Below are positions 56,808 through 64,000 of a stretch of DNA of 64,000 nucleotides, piece after piece. The stretch's first letter is position 1, and the number at the start of each line of letters is the position of its first letter. Both the position numbers and the translations under genes were made by a program. A model generated the notes under the pieces. That model was not told the DNA's origin. It ran no database searches and was given only the letters and a program-made list of their open reading frames with translations. The DNA is from Streptomyces physcomitrii (lineage in GTDB: Bacteria > Actinomycetota > Actinomycetes > Streptomycetales > Streptomycetaceae), in assembly GCF_012273655.1 (NCBI RefSeq), contig NZ_JAAWWP010000004.1:186001-250000 (forward strand), given 5' to 3'.

Positions 56808-57710
56808 ATGACCGCCGTCGTCGTACTCGGCAGCATCAACATGGACCTGACGACCTACGTGGCGCGCGCCCCGCGCCGCGGCGAGACCGTGACGGGGCAC
56901 GAACTGCGCACCCTGCCCGGCGGCAAGGGCGCCAACCAGGCGGTCGCGGCGGCCCGGGCCGGAGCCTCCGAGGTCGCCATGATCGGGGCGGTCGGCACCG
57001 ACGCGTACGGGCCCGCGCTCCTGGCCGAGCTCGCGCACAACGGCGTGGACACCGACCTGATGCGCACCGTGGAGGGACCGAGCGGGACCGCGCACATCGT
57101 GGTCGACGCGCAGGGCTCCAACGCGATCGTGGTGATCCCCGGCGCGAACGGCACCCTCACCCACCTCCCCCCGGGCGACGAGGCGCTGATCGCCACCGCC
57201 GACACCCTGCTGCTCCAGCTGGAGATCCCGATGAGCGGGGTGCTCGCCGCCGCGAAGGCCGCGCACCGGCACACCGTCCGTACCGTGCTGACGCCCTCCC
57301 CCGCCCGGGAACTGCCCGCCGAGCTGCTCGCGGTGACCGACCTCCTCGTCCTCAACGAGCGCGAGGCGACGGCCCTGACCGGCCAGGAGAACCACCGCAC
57401 CGCCCTGGCCGCCCTGCTGGAGAAGGTCCCCGAGGCGGTGCTCACCCTCGGCGCGGAGGGCTGCCTGTACGCGAGCCGGGAGCACGAGCCGCTGCATGTG
57501 CCCGCGCCGAAGGTGGAGACCGTGGACACCACCGGGGCCGGGGACACCTTCGTGGGCGCGCTGGCGGTTGCGCTCGGCGAGGGGCGGACCATGCCGCAGG
57601 CGCTGAGCTGGGCGGTCTGCGCGGCGGCGCTCGCGGTCACCAAGCCGGGGGCGATCGCCGCCATGCCCTTCCGCAGCGAAATCGAGGACGGCGACCTGGG
57701 CGGCAGCTGA
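56808..57710 (+). CDS. rbsK: Ribokinase
   Basis: 300 aa PfkB-family sugar kinase; phosphorylates D-ribose to ribose 5-phosphate. ATG 56808 begins MTAVVVLGSINMDLTTYV, the typical ribokinase start, with AGGAAGGCC ahead. The first PfkB signature is TLPGGKGANQAVAAARAGA; the second contains the catalytic Asp, VDTTGAGDTFVGALAVALGE. VVIPGANGTL and LLLQLEIP support ribokinase over fructokinase. No ribose transporter or repressor lies nearby, so it may serve nucleoside salvage, possibly of ribose freed after the action of exported nucleotidases. Convergent with lgt, 39-bp gap. Confidence 0.9.
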   Translation: MTAVVVLGSINMDLTTYVARAPRRGETVTGHELRTLPGGKGANQAVAAARAGASEVAMIGAVGTDAYGPALLAELAHNGVDTDLMRTVEGPSGTAHIVVDAQGSNAIVVIPGANGTLTHLPPGDEALIATADTLLLQLEIPMSGVLAAAKAAHRHTVRTVLTPSPARELPAELLAVTDLLVLNEREATALTGQENHRTALAALLEKVPEAVLTLGAEGCLYASREHEPLHVPAPKVETVDTTGAGDTFVGALAVALGEGRTMPQALSWAVCAAALAVTKPGAIAAMPFRSEIEDGDLGGS

Positions 57711-57749
57711 GCTGCCCGCCAGATCGCCGTCGGCGGCTGCGGCCGGGGC

Positions 57750-58781
57750 TCAGCCCTTGCCGGAGGAGCCTGCCTTGTCGCCGTTCTTGTCGGTGGGCTC
57801 GTCGGCGCTCGTGTCGGTGCTGCCGGTGCCGCGCGTGCGGCCGGAGGCGCCGGTGCCGTCCCGGCCGGGCTTCTCCCCGGCGGCGGTCTCGGCGTCCCCG
57901 GACTTGGCGGTGCCGGGCTCCCCGGTGGCGGACTTCGCGGCGGCGCCGTCGCCCTCCGCCGGGGCGGCGCCCGGCTCGACGATCTCCTCGCGGCCGGGGC
58001 GCAGCCGGGCGGAGACCACGATGTAGGCGACCGCGGCGGCGAAGACGAGGATCGCGGTCCAGACGTTCAGGCGCAGGCCGAGGACGTGGTGCGCCTCGTC
58101 GACCCGCATGTACTCGATCCAGCCGCGGCCCGCGCAGTAGGCGGCGACGTACAGGGCGAAGGCGCGGCCGTGGCCCAGCTTGAAGCGGCGGTCCGCCCAG
58201 ACGACCAGGAGCGCGACGCCGATGCACCACAGCGACTCGTAGAGGAAGGTCGGGTGGTAGGTGCCGGGGACGCGGCCGTCGTCGGAGCTGGTGATCTTCA
58301 GCGCCCAGGGCAGGTCGGTGGCCTTGCCGTACAGCTCCTGGTTGAACCAGTTGCCCCAGCGGCCCGCGGCCTGCGCGAGGGCGATGCCGGGGGCGACCGC
58401 GTCGGCGTAGGCGGGCAGCGGGATGCCCCGGCGGCGGGCGCCGATCCAGGCGCCGACGGCGCCGAGCGAGATGGCTCCCCAGATGCCGAGCCCGCCCTCC
58501 CAGATCTTGAAGGCGTCGACCCAGTCACGGCCCTCGCTGAAGTACAGCTGGTAGTCCGTGATCACGTGGTAGAGGCGCCCGCCGACCAGGCCGAAGGGCA
58601 CCGCCCAGACCGCGATGTCGGCGACGGTTCCGGCGCGCCCGCCCCGGGCGATCCAGCGGCGGTTTCCGATCCAGACGGCGAGGAAGACACCGAGGATGAT
58701 GCAGAAGGCGTAGCCGCGCAGCGGGATGGGGCCGAGGTTCAGCACTCCGCGCGAGGGGCTGGGGATGAAGGCAATGTCCAT
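57750..58781 (-). CDS. lgt: Prolipoprotein diacylglyceryl transferase
   Basis: 343 aa membrane enzyme that attaches diacylglycerol to the lipobox Cys of prolipoproteins. ATG 58781 (MDIAFIPSPSRGVLNLGPIP) gives the conserved N-terminus; the ribosome site is weak. Seven membrane helices are expected. Family landmarks: IPLRGYAFCIILG, FGLVGGRLYHVITD, WEGGLGIWGAISLG, and the signature AQAAGRWGNWFNQELYG with the conserved Arg and Asn, then YHPTFLYESLW. About 75 charged, Gly/Glu/Lys-rich residues follow the last helix, an extension seen in actinobacteria. Its substrates include lipoproteins such as LivK of this window. Confidence 0.96.
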   Translation of the reverse strand: MDIAFIPSPSRGVLNLGPIPLRGYAFCIILGVFLAVWIGNRRWIARGGRAGTVADIAVWAVPFGLVGGRLYHVITDYQLYFSEGRDWVDAFKIWEGGLGIWGAISLGAVGAWIGARRRGIPLPAYADAVAPGIALAQAAGRWGNWFNQELYGKATDLPWALKITSSDDGRVPGTYHPTFLYESLWCIGVALLVVWADRRFKLGHGRAFALYVAAYCAGRGWIEYMRVDEAHHVLGLRLNVWTAILVFAAAVAYIVVSARLRPGREEIVEPGAAPAEGDGAAAKSATGEPGTAKSGDAETAAGEKPGRDGTGASGRTRGTGSTDTSADEPTDKNGDKAGSSGKG

Positions 58782-58883
58782 GGCAGGGTCGACGCTACCC
58801 TGCCGGGTCGCGGGCACGGGCGCCCACCCGGCAACGGGTCCGTAACGGGCGGCGCCGCGCGGTCGCGGCACCCCCCGCGGGTC

Positions 58884-59663
58884 TCACGCCTTGTCGGCCT
58901 CCTCCACCATCCGCTTGAGCTTGGCCGGGGTCAGCGGGTCGCTCTGGTCGCCGTAGATGTTCTTGCCGTCGAGCAGGATGGTCGGGGTGCCCTGGAAGCC
59001 GCTGTCCGTGAAGGCCTGCTGGGACTTCTGCACCCAGCTGTTGTGGCGGCCCTGCTCGACGCAGGCGCGGAAGGCGGGCGTGTCGAGGCCCTCGGCCTTG
59101 CCCGCGAGGGTGACGAGACGGGCGTCGTCGCCGTAGGCGTCCTCGGTCTCGGGGGGCTGGTTCCCGAAGAGGACGTCGTGGTACGCGGCGAACTTCCCGG
59201 CGTCCTGGGCGCAGACCGCTGCGTTGGCCGAGCGCCGGGAGCCGCTGCCGCCCATGTTCTTGTCGATGAGCGTGACCAGGTGGTACTCGACCTTGAGCTT
59301 TCCGCTCTCCGTCAGCTCGTGCACGGTCCCCCGGAAGGTGTCCTCGAACTGCTTGCAGGCCGGGCAGCGGAAGTCCTCCCAGACCGTCAGCGTGGCCTTC
59401 GCTCCGGGCCTGCCGACCGGCACCGCGAGGTTGTCCTTGCCCGCCGCGCCCTTGGGCGCCACCACGGGGCCGCTGCTCTCCTCCTTGTCACCGCCCGCGT
59501 TGGCGGCGATCACGCCGACGACCGCGGCCAGCGCGAGGACGCAGATGACGGCGCCGCCGACGATCGTCGTCCGCCGCCGCTTGTCCTGCGCCTTCTGCCG
59601 CTCTCGCTCGACGGCCAGCCGCTCGCGGGCGGCGCGCTTTCCCTCAGGCTTGTTCTCGCTCAC
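58884..59663 (-). CDS. Membrane-anchored DsbA-like thioredoxin-fold protein
   Basis: 259 aa. GTG 59663 (VSENKPEGKRAARERLAVER) was chosen because it follows TGCGGGGT and starts the conserved N-terminal charged helix. A 35-residue basic cytoplasmic segment is followed by one membrane helix (TTIVGGAVICVLALAAVVGV) and an extracytoplasmic DsbA/DsbG-type domain (about 75-259) with WEDFRCPACKQFEDTFRG (CPAC redox site), LIDKNMGGSGSRRSANAAVC, and the cis-Pro region FQGTPTILLDGKNIYG. It should form or isomerise disulfides in exported proteins. It lies 102 bp from lgt on the same strand and 63 bp from trpA. Confidence 0.92.
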   Translation of the reverse strand: MSENKPEGKRAARERLAVERERQKAQDKRRRTTIVGGAVICVLALAAVVGVIAANAGGDKEESSGPVVAPKGAAGKDNLAVPVGRPGAKATLTVWEDFRCPACKQFEDTFRGTVHELTESGKLKVEYHLVTLIDKNMGGSGSRRSANAAVCAQDAGKFAAYHDVLFGNQPPETEDAYGDDARLVTLAGKAEGLDTPAFRACVEQGRHNSWVQKSQQAFTDSGFQGTPTILLDGKNIYGDQSDPLTPAKLKRMVEEADKA

Positions 59664-59726
59664 ACCCCGCAAACGAACCGGGGAGGCACCAGCGTGCCTC
59701 CCCGGTCCCTGATCCACCCGTACGAG

Positions 59727-60551
59727 TTACCCGGGCCCGGTGCCGCGCCGGACCCCCGCGGCCAGCTCGGCGGCGAGTTCGCGGACCGCCGCCAGTCCGG
59801 CCGCCTCGTCGGGGGCGTCGAGCATCCGCTTGACGAAGGCCGAGCCGACGATGACGCCGTCCGCGAAGCCCGCGACCTCGGCGGCCTGCTCCGCGTTCGA
59901 GACGCCGAGGCCGACGCAGACCGGCAGCTCGGTGGTCGCCCGGGTGCGCCGCACCAGCTCCTGCGCCTCGGCGCCGACCGAGGCGCGGGTGCCGGTGACG
60001 CCCATCAGCGAGGCCGCGTAGACGAAGCCGGAACCGGCCGCCGTGATGGTGGCGAGCCGGGCGTCCCGGCTGCTCGGGGCGACCACGAAGACGGTGCCGA
60101 GGCCGTGCTTGGCGGCGTGCTCCCGCCAGTTCGCCGACTCCTGCACCGGCAGGTCGGGCAGGATGCAGCCCGCGCCGCCCGCCTCGGCCAGCTCGGCGGT
60201 GAAGCGGGCGACGCCGTAGCGGTCGACCGGATTCCAGTACGTCATGACGAGGACCGGCTTGCCGGTGGCCGCGTGCGCCTCGCGCACCGTGCGCAGCACA
60301 TCGGCGATCCGCACCCCGCCGCGCAGCGCGATGTCGTCGGCGGTCTGGATGACCGGGCCGTCGAGCACCGGGTCGCTGTGCGGCAGGCCGACCTCGACGA
60401 CGTCCGCGCCGCCCGCGAAGGCCGCCTTGACCGCCTCGATGCCGCCGTCCACCGTCGGGAAGCCCGCCGGGAGGTAGGCGATCAGGGCGGACCTGCCCTC
60501 GGCCTTCGCCGCCGCCAGGGTCTCGTCGAGGAGTTCGATGGTCCCGCTCAC
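59727..60551 (-). CDS. trpA: Tryptophan synthase alpha chain
   Basis: 274 aa; cleaves indole-3-glycerol phosphate to indole and glyceraldehyde 3-phosphate. GTG 60551 overlaps the trpB stop by 4 bp (GTGA), so translation is coupled. Catalytic residues are present: Glu in [13 protein letters not shown] and Asp in [11 protein letters not shown]; phosphate-binding parts include [11 protein letters not shown] and [20 protein letters not shown]. Last gene of the trpC-trpM-trpB-trpA group. Confidence 0.97.
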   Translation of the reverse strand: MSGTIELLDETLAAAKAEGRSALIAYLPAGFPTVDGGIEAVKAAFAGGADVVEVGLPHSDPVLDGPVIQTADDIALRGGVRIADVLRTVREAHAATGKPVLVMTYWNPVDRYGVARFTAELAEAGGAGCILPDLPVQESANWREHAAKHGLGTVFVVAPSSRDARLATITAAGSGFVYAASLMGVTGTRASVGAEAQELVRRTRATTELPVCVGLGVSNAEQAAEVAGFADGVIVGSAFVKRMLDAPDEAAGLAAVRELAAELAAGVRRGTGPG

Positions 60552-61840
60552 TTCACGTCCCCCTGGATCTCGGCGGGCTCGCTGCCCGCGTCGGCCTCGA
60601 CCGCCGCGTCGGCGCCCTCGTCGTACAGCCCGAACCAGCGGGCCGCGGTGTCCATGTCCTTGTCGCCGCGCCCGGAGAGGTTGACGACGAGCAGGGCGTC
60701 CGGGCCCAGCTCCCGGCCGGCGTCCAGCGCCCCGGCGAGGGCGTGCGCGCTCTCGATGGCCGGGATGATGCCCTCGGTCCGGGAGAGCAGCCGCAGCGCC
60801 CGCATGGCCGCGTCGTCGGTGACCGCCCGGTACTCGCCCCGCCCGCTGTCCTTGAGGTAGGCGTGCTCGGGTCCGATGCCCGGGTAGTCCAGACCCGCCG
60901 AGATCGAGTACGGCTCGGTGATCTGGCCCTCGTCGTCCTGGAGCACGTACGAGCGCGAGCCGTGCAGGATGCCGGGCTCGCCCGCGGTCAGGGTGGCCGC
61001 GTGCTCCCCGGTGTCCAGTCCGCGTCCGGCGGGTTCGCAGCCGATCAGGCGCACCGAGGCGTCGGCGAGGAAGGCGTGGAAGAGGCCGATGGCGTTGGAG
61101 CCGCCGCCGACGCAGGCGAGCGCGGCGTCCGGCAGCCGCCCGGTGCGCTCCAGGAGCTGGCGGCGGGCCTCGGCGCCGATGACCCGGTGGAAGTCGCGGA
61201 CCATGGCGGGGAAGGGGTGCGGGCCGGCCACCGTACCGAAGAGGTAGTGGGTGCGGTCGACGTTGGCGACCCAGTCGCGGAAGGCCTCGTTGATGGCGTC
61301 CTTGAGGGTGCGGCTGCCGGACTTCACCGCGACGACCTCGGCGCCGAGCATCCGCATCCGGGCGACGTTGAGGGCCTGGCGCTCGGTGTCGATCTCGCCC
61401 ATGTAGATGGTGCAGTCGAGGCCGAACAGGGCGCAGGCGGTGGCGGTGGCGACGCCGTGCTGGCCGGCCCCGGTCTCCGCGATGACCCGGCTCTTGCCCA
61501 TCCGCTTGGTGAGCAGGGCCTGGCCCAGGACGTTGTTGATCTTGTGCGAGCCGGTGTGGTTGAGGTCCTCGCGCTTGAGGAACACCCGGGCGCCGCCCGC
61601 CTGTTCGGCGAAGCGCGGCACCTCGGTGAGCGCGCTGGGGCGCCCGGTGTAGTGGACGAGCAGGTCCTCCAGCTCGGCGGCGAAGGCGGGGTCGCCCTTG
61701 GCCTTGTCGTACTCGGCGGCCACCTCGTCCACGGCGGCGACCAGCGCCTCCGGGATGAACTTGCCGCCGAAGGCGCCGAAGTAGCCCTCGGCGCTGGGCA
61801 CTCGGCCCTCGGGGTCGGGAAGGAAGAACTCGCTGGGCAT
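60548..61840 (-). CDS. trpB: Tryptophan synthase beta chain
   Basis: 430 aa from ATG 61840 ([16 protein letters not shown]); an ATG two codons upstream would place the GAGGAG ribosome site too close, so 61840 is preferred. PLP-dependent condensation of indole with serine. Visible: [32 protein letters not shown] with the PLP Lys, [19 protein letters not shown], the phosphate-binding [15 protein letters not shown] and the C-terminal [18 protein letters not shown]. Normal length apart from a short acidic tail. It overlaps trpA by 4 bp. Confidence 0.97.
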   Translation of the reverse strand: MPSEFFLPDPEGRVPSAEGYFGAFGGKFIPEALVAAVDEVAAEYDKAKGDPAFAAELEDLLVHYTGRPSALTEVPRFAEQAGGARVFLKREDLNHTGSHKINNVLGQALLTKRMGKSRVIAETGAGQHGVATATACALFGLDCTIYMGEIDTERQALNVARMRMLGAEVVAVKSGSRTLKDAINEAFRDWVANVDRTHYLFGTVAGPHPFPAMVRDFHRVIGAEARRQLLERTGRLPDAALACVGGGSNAIGLFHAFLADASVRLIGCEPAGRGLDTGEHAATLTAGEPGILHGSRSYVLQDDEGQITEPYSISAGLDYPGIGPEHAYLKDSGRGEYRAVTDDAAMRALRLLSRTEGIIPAIESAHALAGALDAGRELGPDALLVVNLSGRGDKDMDTAARWFGLYDEGADAAVEADAGSEPAEIQGDVK

Positions 61841-61982
61841 GCGCATGCTCCTCGCGGGGCGCGGCGCGCCCCGGGATGCTCGGTCGGTCGGTGATCACCG
61901 TATGCGCGCACCGGACCGCCCGCGGGGACCTCGGCCGCGCGGGCGCGGGGGCTCGCGGGCGAGGCGGATCACGGGGGCGGGG

Positions 61983-62225
61983 TCAGGGGCGCGCGGGGCG
62001 CCCATGCCATCGCATGCCGTTGACCTGGCCGGGCTCGTCGCCGATCACATAGCGCACCCGGCGGCCGTGCACCCGGCGGGCGGGGGCGCGGCAGCCGCGC
62101 GGGCGGCAGCCGCGGGCCAGCCGGGCGTACCGGACCGGGGCGGCCTCACCCGCGCCGGGGCAGGCGAGGGCCACCGGGCCCGCGCTGCCGCGGACCTCTC
62201 CCGGGCACCGTCCCGTACCCCGCAT
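61983..62225 (-). CDS. trpM: TrpM-like small basic protein of the trp cluster
   Basis: Up to 80 aa. A small gene between trpC and trpB is characteristic of Streptomyces trp clusters, where TrpM is reported to tune tryptophan synthesis and development. The likely conserved part is the Arg-rich C-terminal half, RYARLARGCRPRGCRAPARR and VRYVIGDEPGQVNGMRW. The start is uncertain: ATG 62225 lies 8 bp after the trpC stop and has GGAGCTGA before it, which suggests coupling; GTG 62174 would give a 63-residue product. The match to TrpM is by size, place and remembered sequence, not by search. Confidence 0.7.
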   Translation of the reverse strand: MRGTGRCPGEVRGSAGPVALACPGAGEAAPVRYARLARGCRPRGCRAPARRVHGRRVRYVIGDEPGQVNGMRWHGRPARP

Positions 62226-62232
62226 CGGCCGG

Positions 62233-63042
62233 TCAGCTCCGCCCGTGGCGCAGTGCCGGGTGGGCGCCCGCGGCGACCAGGTCGGAGACCGCTGCCTTGG
62301 GGTCGCGGCCGGTGACCAGGGACTCGCCGACGAGGACGGCGCCCGCCCCGGCGTTGGCGTAGGCGATCAGGTCGTGCGGGCCGCGCACCCCCGATTCGGC
62401 GATCTTGACGAGCTCGTCCGGGATCTCGGGGGCGACCCGCTCGAAGGTCGACCTGTCGACCTCCAGGGTCTTCAGATTGCGGGCGTTGACGCCGATGACG
62501 CGGGCCCCGGCGGCGACCGCGCGCTCGACCTCCTCCTCGTCGTGCACCTCGACGAGCGGGGTGAGGCCGATGGAGCGGGCGCGCTCGACGAGGGAGACCA
62601 GCGCCTCCTGGTCGAGGGCGGCCACGATCAGCAGGGCGAGGTCGGCGCCGTGCGCCCGGGCCTCCCACAGCTGGTAGGAGGTGACGATGAAGTCCTTGCG
62701 GAGCACCGGGATCTGCACCCGGGCGCGGACCGCCTCCAGGTCGGCGAGCGAGCCGCCGAAGCGGCGCTGCTCGGTGAGGACGGAGATGACGGCGGCGCCG
62801 CCCGCCTCGTAGTCGGCGGCGAGGGCGGCCGGGTCGGCGATCGCCGCGAGCGCGCCCTTGGACGGGCTGGAGCGCTTGACCTCGCAGATCACCTGGACGC
62901 CCTCGCCGCGCAGCGCGGCCTCGGCGTCCTTGGCCGGCGGGGCGGCCGCGGCGCGCTCCTTGAGCTCATCGAGGCTGACCGCCGCCTGCCGTTCGGCGAG
63001 GTCGGCGAGGACTCCTTCGATGATCTCGTCGAGCACACTCAC
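62233..63042 (-). CDS. trpC: Indole-3-glycerol phosphate synthase
   Basis: 269 aa, the usual actinobacterial length. GTG 63042 ([19 protein letters not shown]) has GAGGGGAACG ahead. It closes the indole ring from CdRP. Catalytic residues: Lys in [15 protein letters not shown], Lys in [19 protein letters not shown], Glu in [13 protein letters not shown], Asn in [15 protein letters not shown] and the Ser/Gly phosphate cup [11 protein letters not shown]. First gene of trpC-trpM-trpB-trpA. A TACCAT hexamer on the minus strand at 63122-63127, about 80 bp upstream, is a candidate -10 element for a local promoter. I saw no Trp-rich leader peptide or T-box between it and the next gene. Confidence 0.96.
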   Translation of the reverse strand: MSVLDEIIEGVLADLAERQAAVSLDELKERAAAAPPAKDAEAALRGEGVQVICEVKRSSPSKGALAAIADPAALAADYEAGGAAVISVLTEQRRFGGSLADLEAVRARVQIPVLRKDFIVTSYQLWEARAHGADLALLIVAALDQEALVSLVERARSIGLTPLVEVHDEEEVERAVAAGARVIGVNARNLKTLEVDRSTFERVAPEIPDELVKIAESGVRGPHDLIAYANAGAGAVLVGESLVTGRDPKAAVSDLVAAGAHPALRHGRS

Positions 63043-63195
63043 GCGAGCGTTCCCCTCTCCCTGCCGTTCCTGCCGTTGCGGCTGTGCCTGTGCGGGCGCG
63101 CAAAGGTCCCTGGTCACTGCGATGGTAGCCGCAGGGAGGCGATGCTCCCGCATTCACCCGGGCGCGGTCCCACTACCTGGACGTCCGCCACCGCT

Positions 63196-63633
63196 TCAAG
63201 GATGCAGCCAGCCGCCGAAGGGCGAATTCCGGACAACCGTGAACACCAGGGCGAGGGCGCCCACCACCCACATCTGCGCCGGGCGCAGGACGAGAGCGAA
63301 GGGGCGTCCGCGGGCCGCGCGGATCATCCACACCACCCAGAGCACGGCGAAGGCCCCGTAGCCGAGGACCGCCAGGGCGTTGTCGGTGAGGGCGGCGCCG
63401 AGGTCGCCGTGGGCGAAGGCGTGGGCGCTGCGCAGTCCGCCGCAGCCGGGGCAGTAGACACCGGTGAGGCGCAGCAGCGGGCAGACCGGGTAGTGGCCGG
63501 GGTCGTTCGGGTCGACGCGTGCCACATAGCCGAAGGCCGCCACCACCGCCGCGAGGACGCCCGCGGGCACCAGCATGCGCTTCAGGGCGGCGCCGGGCGC
63601 CGGGGCGAGTGCGGGCTCGGGTTCAGCGTTCAC
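63196..63633 (-). CDS. DUF2752 small membrane protein
   Basis: 145 aa from GTG 63633 (VNAEPEPALAPAPGAALKR). Three to four membrane helices. The DUF2752 signature is present: HYPVCPLLRLTGVYCPGCGG then LRSAHAFAHGDL. Function unknown; the Cys pair CPGC may be redox-active or bind metal. In streptomycetes this gene sits beside trp genes as far as I recall. No ribosome site stands out. Confidence 0.88.
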   Translation of the reverse strand: MNAEPEPALAPAPGAALKRMLVPAGVLAAVVAAFGYVARVDPNDPGHYPVCPLLRLTGVYCPGCGGLRSAHAFAHGDLGAALTDNALAVLGYGAFAVLWVVWMIRAARGRPFALVLRPAQMWVVGALALVFTVVRNSPFGGWLHP

Positions 63634-63733
63634 CCGTGCATTGTGTCCTCTGCGCGGAGCCCGCGCGCGGGGCGGGGCCGCCGGGTGCGCGCGGACGGGG
63701 CGCCGGGGGCGGGGTGCCCCCGGCCCGCGGAGG

Positions 63734-64000
63734 TCAGACGGCGGCCTCGGCCTGCGGCTCGGCGGTGGCCTTGGCGGCGGGGGCGGCCGCGGGGGCGCTC
63801 TTCGGCTTGGCGCCCAGGCCCATCAGGCTCATGAGGCCGCCGACCACGCCGCCGAGGACGGTGAGCACCATCCCGGCCCAGAAGCCGACGGGCTCCGCCA
63901 TGACCATGAAGGCACCCGCGACGCAGAAACCGATGAAGGTGATGATGACACCGGTCCAGGCGGCCGGGGTGTGTCCGTGTCCGTGGCTGCTCGCCGACAT
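63734..64000 (-). CDS. HGxxPAAW family small membrane protein
   Basis: 88 aa; the ATG occupies the last three bases of the window, so any control region lies outside. The N-terminus has the family signature HGHTPAAWTGV after MSASSHG, then two membrane helices (VIITFIGFCVAGAFMVMA and WAGMVLTVLGGVVGGLMSLM) and an Ala/Lys/Glu/Pro-rich tail. Function unknown; conserved in actinobacteria near the trp genes. Confidence 0.88.
   Translation of the reverse strand: MSASSHGHGHTPAAWTGVIITFIGFCVAGAFMVMAEPVGFWAGMVLTVLGGVVGGLMSLMGLGAKPKSAPAAAPAAKATAEPQAEAAV

Noticed and set aside
63043-63195. Tryptophan leader peptide or T-box before trpC
   Set aside because: No short frame with Trp codons, no terminator/antiterminator pair and no T-box core sequence were visible.

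Overview
The window is a piece of the core chromosome of a high-GC actinomycete, almost certainly a Streptomyces. GC content is extreme, third codon positions are nearly all G or C, GTG and TTG starts are common, and promoters and ribosome sites are of actinobacterial type. Several genes are streptomycete hallmarks: an S. griseus-type trypsin, a PolA with a decayed proofreading domain, a trp cluster with a TrpM-like small protein, a PdtaR-like ANTAR regulator beside pyruvate kinase, and an HGxxPAAW protein. From memory, the gene order (polA, liv transporter, ANTAR regulator, pyk, chitosanase, gltDB, lgt, trpABMC) follows the region around SCO2000-SCO2042 of S. coelicolor. This could not be checked here.

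Layout. 1-4.7 kb: the 3' part of an HrpB helicase, a secreted lytic transglycosylase and a small secreted protein. 4.9-10.6 kb: polA, a YdeP/FdhF-type molybdopterin oxidoreductase and a PaaI-type thioesterase. 11.2-17.0 kb: a complete branched-chain amino acid ABC transporter operon, livKHMGF. 17.2-19.8 kb: the ANTAR regulator, an unusual short-armed tRNA with a CAA anticodon, and pyk. 20-30.8 kb: a SIMPL protein, a Tat-exported 5'-nucleotidase, a MarR regulator, a PLP decarboxylase coupled to an N-hydroxylase (siderophore-type chemistry), aminopeptidase N and a response regulator. 31-40.9 kb: chorismate mutase, an AraC regulator divergent from a GH35 beta-galactosidase, a GH101 endo-alpha-N-acetylgalactosaminidase, a trypsin, an ImmA/IrrE-type metallopeptidase and an SRPBCC protein. 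41.3-43.1 kb: a rhomboid protease translationally coupled to a GH46 chitosanase. 43.2-49.2 kb: a three-gene accessory operon. 49.4-64 kb: gltDB, a VIT1-family membrane protein, ribokinase, lgt, a DsbA-like protein, trpA, trpB, trpM-like, trpC and two small membrane proteins.

The most interesting element is the accessory operon at 43246-49225. Its first gene encodes a giant protein of about 1733 residues that joins an N-terminal caspase-like peptidase (His96/Cys154 dyad) to an HSP90/GHKL-type ATPase and a long C-terminal region of loosely repeated modules. It overlaps by 4 bp a small Cys-rich, probably zinc-binding protein, which overlaps by 4 bp a three-helix membrane protein. The architecture (NTPase switch, protease, membrane effector) and its position between housekeeping genes fit a biological-conflict or abortive-infection system. 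That function is inferred, not shown.

Housekeeping and catabolic genes are arranged in tight units. The liv genes overlap by 4 bp at two junctions, gltB and gltD overlap by 8 bp, and trpB and trpA by 4 bp. Many convergent gene pairs are separated by strong GC-rich hairpins without T-runs, typical of Streptomyces terminators. Noncoding regions carry several short tandem arrays and palindromes, described individually.
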